Below are positions 31,239 to 32,768 of a DNA stretch of 32,768 bases, piece after piece; position 1 is the first letter of the stretch, and every line of letters begins with the position of its first letter. A model generated the notes under the pieces. It was not told the origin of the DNA. It ran no database searches and saw nothing but the letters and a program-made list of their open reading frames with translations. The position numbers were made by a program, and so were the translations under genes. This stretch comes from Candidatus Poribacteria bacterium (GTDB lineage: Bacteria; Poribacteria; WGA-4E; JAJDTR01), in the NCBI GenBank assembly GCA_028820655.1, contig JAPPIK010000037.1, forward strand, positions 1 to 32,768, given 5' to 3'.

Positions 31239-31872
31239 AATTTCTATTGTCTCCTTTCCCGAAGCGAAAGCGATTCTATAGTACCGGTGCGATGCTGTCA
31301 ATAGTAAATGCCGATCTCGGTAGCCTAGACGCATCAAAATACGATAGATATCTTTCCGAAATAGCTCTTTGCAGGTACGGTAACACTGCTGATTAGAATA
31401 TAGCAAGTTGCTACCCATTCCCGTAGATTGGGCTTCTAGCCGGACACTCTTATAGAATGCATCGCAAATCGGGTCAACGGTCGTTAAATCGACGAAATCT
31501 GCTTGCAGTGGATTGACAAATTCACGGCACACATGCGCATACTGCTTGGATCTGCCTACCCAAACCGAGCAGGACTACAATTTAACACTCGGAAAATCTC
31601 AAATCCTACTGTTAACAATAGGTAGCAACTTGGACAGAATAACTATACTATTTGATGCCTTCTCGAGAGAGGCCTTTGGTGATGTGGCAAACCTTGCACC
31701 GTCTGACAATATGCTCATGGTAACCATCTTGTGGCGTCCACTCTCGATTGAATTACCTATTCCGTGCATCAAGCGCCGGCTCCGATGTTTCTTGATGGGC
31801 CTGGGAAATACAGTTTGGTGGTAACCTGATAACTGCTGTCGATATGACTCTTCTTCCCTCCCGAAACTTGGA
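31239..31872. other. Spacer, possibly with decayed coding sequence
   Basis: Open frames extend here on both strands but none has a ribosome site or family pattern. A minus-strand fragment around 31655-31740 encodes CKVCH (31684-31698), a haem-type CxxCH motif, but it runs between stop codons and is about 35 residues. I treat the region as non-coding. Confidence 0.45.
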
Positions 31873-32085
31873 ACTTTTAGATTGACAACTTAACATGTAT
31901 GTGGTATATTTTAACATAGCGCCGGTCATGGCGGTGCAACTATTTTTTCTGTTGGCATCTTGTTAGCATCACGATTCCTGAGAACCCGTTCCGCCAAAGG
32001 GATTCTCCATTTCAAATAATGCTAACACGCCGCTCAAATCAGCGCTCCGTTAGCATCTCTTTCCACTATATCGCTTCAAGGAGAA
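31873..32085 (+). repeat. Dispersed promoter-bearing element, copy B (5' block)
   Basis: Homologous to 2375-2600. The leading 35 bases with the promoter are almost unchanged; the rest is diverged but collinear. The hairpin arms TGCTAAC (32020-32026) and GTTAGCA (32049-32055) replace TGCCAAC and GTTGGCA of copy A. The inner stem here is CGCT (32031-32034) with AGCG (32041-32044). Confidence 0.7.
31882..31910 (+). promoter_or_regulatory. Near-consensus promoter within element copy B
   Basis: TTGACA (31882-31887), 17 bases, TATATT (31905-31910), identical boxes and spacing to copy A. No protein gene follows within the window. Confidence 0.65.
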
Positions 32086-32092
32086 AATACGG

Positions 32093-32125
32093 TGATCAAG
32101 CGAGTGGACAGCGAGTGCGATAGGG
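32093..32125 (+). repeat. GATCAAG-type dispersed repeat, locus 4
   Basis: GATCAAGCGAGTGGACAG followed by CGAGTGCGATAGGGA. It lies between the two conserved blocks of element copy B, where copy A instead has the 61-bp array. Confidence 0.6.
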
Positions 32126-32255
32126 ATTCAAGCGTTCATTGAGACAAGAGATAACTGCATTTGATAACATACTGAACACGGCAAACTTATGGGCGCAACA
32201 TTGCTTCCTAGTCTGCTATCGAGGCGTTCCTGAAAAAGTGGGTCGAAAAATACGC

Positions 32256-32365
32256 GCGCACAAAAGCGCACTCACGTGGCACGTGTAATACATGGCTTCA
32301 AGCCTCTCCACGTAAGGCTTCAAGCGCAATTTCAGAGCGTGTCGAATTTGTGCGCTCTAATCTCA
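32256..32365. repeat. Dispersed element copy B, 3' block closed by an inverted repeat
   Basis: GCGCACAAA (32256-32264) and TTTGTGCGC (32347-32355) are exact reverse complements enclosing two GGCTTCAAGC copies. The stretch 32312-32338 is identical to 2995-3021. Similarity ends shortly after the right arm (GCTCTAAT). Confidence 0.7.
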
Positions 32366-32559
32366 AGTGAATACACTACTAACAAAGGAATTCAAATGAA
32401 GAACTAACACTACCAGAAAGCGCCAATCGTAATTTTTCGCTTTCCAATATTTCCGGGATATGTTTTGTCGATGCGTTTTGGGTATTTTTTGCAAAAAAAC
32501 ATTAACGTCACCCACTCGCGTCTTTCGATAATTTCTTACGTCGCAAATGCTTTAATCGT
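32366..32559. other. Spacer without recognisable gene
   Basis: AT-rich sequence following the element. A frame of 60 codons from 32465 has no family resemblance and runs into the terminal repeat. Nothing else is visible. Confidence 0.4.
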
Positions 32560-32614
32560 GATTCCCCGCTCCAGCGGAGTCGTAGGGTGTGCACCGCGCA
32601 CCAGCCTTTTAATC
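32560..32614. repeat. 55-bp exact repeat, copy 1
   Basis: Identical over 55 bases to 32714-32768. It contains the hairpin-forming CCGCTCCAGCGG and GGTGTGCACCGCGCACC, where GGTG and CACC pair. Non-coding. Confidence 0.85.
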
Positions 32615-32698
32615 TGTGGGCTCAACGTGAGTTGTATGACACAATAAACCATTTTCCCTGTAGGAGATCAAAGGAATGAATAATGACTGCGATAGAAA

Positions 32699-32768
32699 TC
32701 TTCTCCAGGTTGCGATTCCCCGCTCCAGCGGAGTCGTAGGGTGTGCACCGCGCACCAGCCTTTTAATC
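32699..32768. repeat. 55-bp repeat copy 2 fused to a piece of the tandem-array core
   Basis: 32699-32717 resembles the 61-bp array core (TCTCCAGGTTGCGATTC against TCTCCAGGTCGCGATTC), and it runs directly into the second exact copy of the 55-base repeat (32714-32768). The repeat reaches the window edge and probably continues. Copies are 154 bases apart. Confidence 0.75.

Noticed and set aside
31239-31532. 98-residue N-terminal extension of the amidohydrolase
   Set aside because: Family proteins begin just before the DxHxH motif; the extension has no recognisable pattern and an AAGGAG box lies before GTG 31238.
31655-31740. Minus-strand fragment with a CxxCH haem motif
   Set aside because: Only about 35 residues between stops, no start signal; one motif of this size occurs by chance.

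Overview
The window looks like a chromosomal piece of a repeat-rich, Gram-negative-type bacterium of roughly even base composition. It has a PBP4-type lipoprotein, Tat export genes, complete-looking genes for primary metabolism, and spacers crowded with several families of short dispersed repeats. The tandem hairpin repeats, REP/RAYT palindromes, a CaiB-type CoA-transferase and a ceramidase-like gene remind me of Candidatus Poribacteria and related sponge or marine lineages. That is an impression from memory and no marker gene here proves it. No rRNA, tRNA or CRISPR array is visible.

Layout. 1-564 is a spacer ending in a good promoter for 6-phosphogluconate dehydrogenase (565-2031). 2032-3352 is a 1.3 kb non-coding repeat island: a direct repeat, a promoter-bearing structured element, a 61-bp tandem array and an inverted-repeat block. 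Next come two overlapping genes (3353-5318), a ParB-domain DNA methyltransferase and an unrecognised 227-residue protein that may be its restriction partner. After another repeat spacer there is a CoA-transferase/PBP4 pair (5692-8434), a REP palindrome, a frameshifted REP-associated transposase, and divergent GT4 glycosyltransferase and ATP-grasp ligase genes (9141-11761). The tatA-tatC-zinc-ribbon operon follows (11954-13788).

The middle part holds minus-strand genes for a ceramidase-like protein, an alpha-oxoamine synthase and a GH36-like glycosidase (14346-19700). Then come moaD-moaE on the plus strand (20385-21087), a compact type II restriction-modification pair on the minus strand (21190-22418), and a small protein with a TPR protein (22658-23919). 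The largest locus is a translationally coupled pair on the minus strand (24117-29178): a HAD-IB phosphatase and a 1441-residue protein with reductase, AMP-binding, carrier and PlsC acyltransferase domains. This domain set recalls the myxobacterial ether-lipid enzyme ElbD. A CYTH-domain protein and an L-fuconolactonase-like amidohydrolase converge at 30370-30383. The window ends in a second repeat island (31873-32768).

The two repeat islands share a homologous module. Each copy begins with a near-consensus sigma70-type promoter (TTGACA, 17 bp, TATATT), followed by a hairpin whose arms differ between the copies by compensating changes. A second block further on is closed by an inverted repeat that also covaries. 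This suggests a dispersed family of transcribed, structured RNA elements, and is the most interesting non-coding signal here. The best protein-level candidates are the ElbD-like locus and the ParB-methyltransferase pair.
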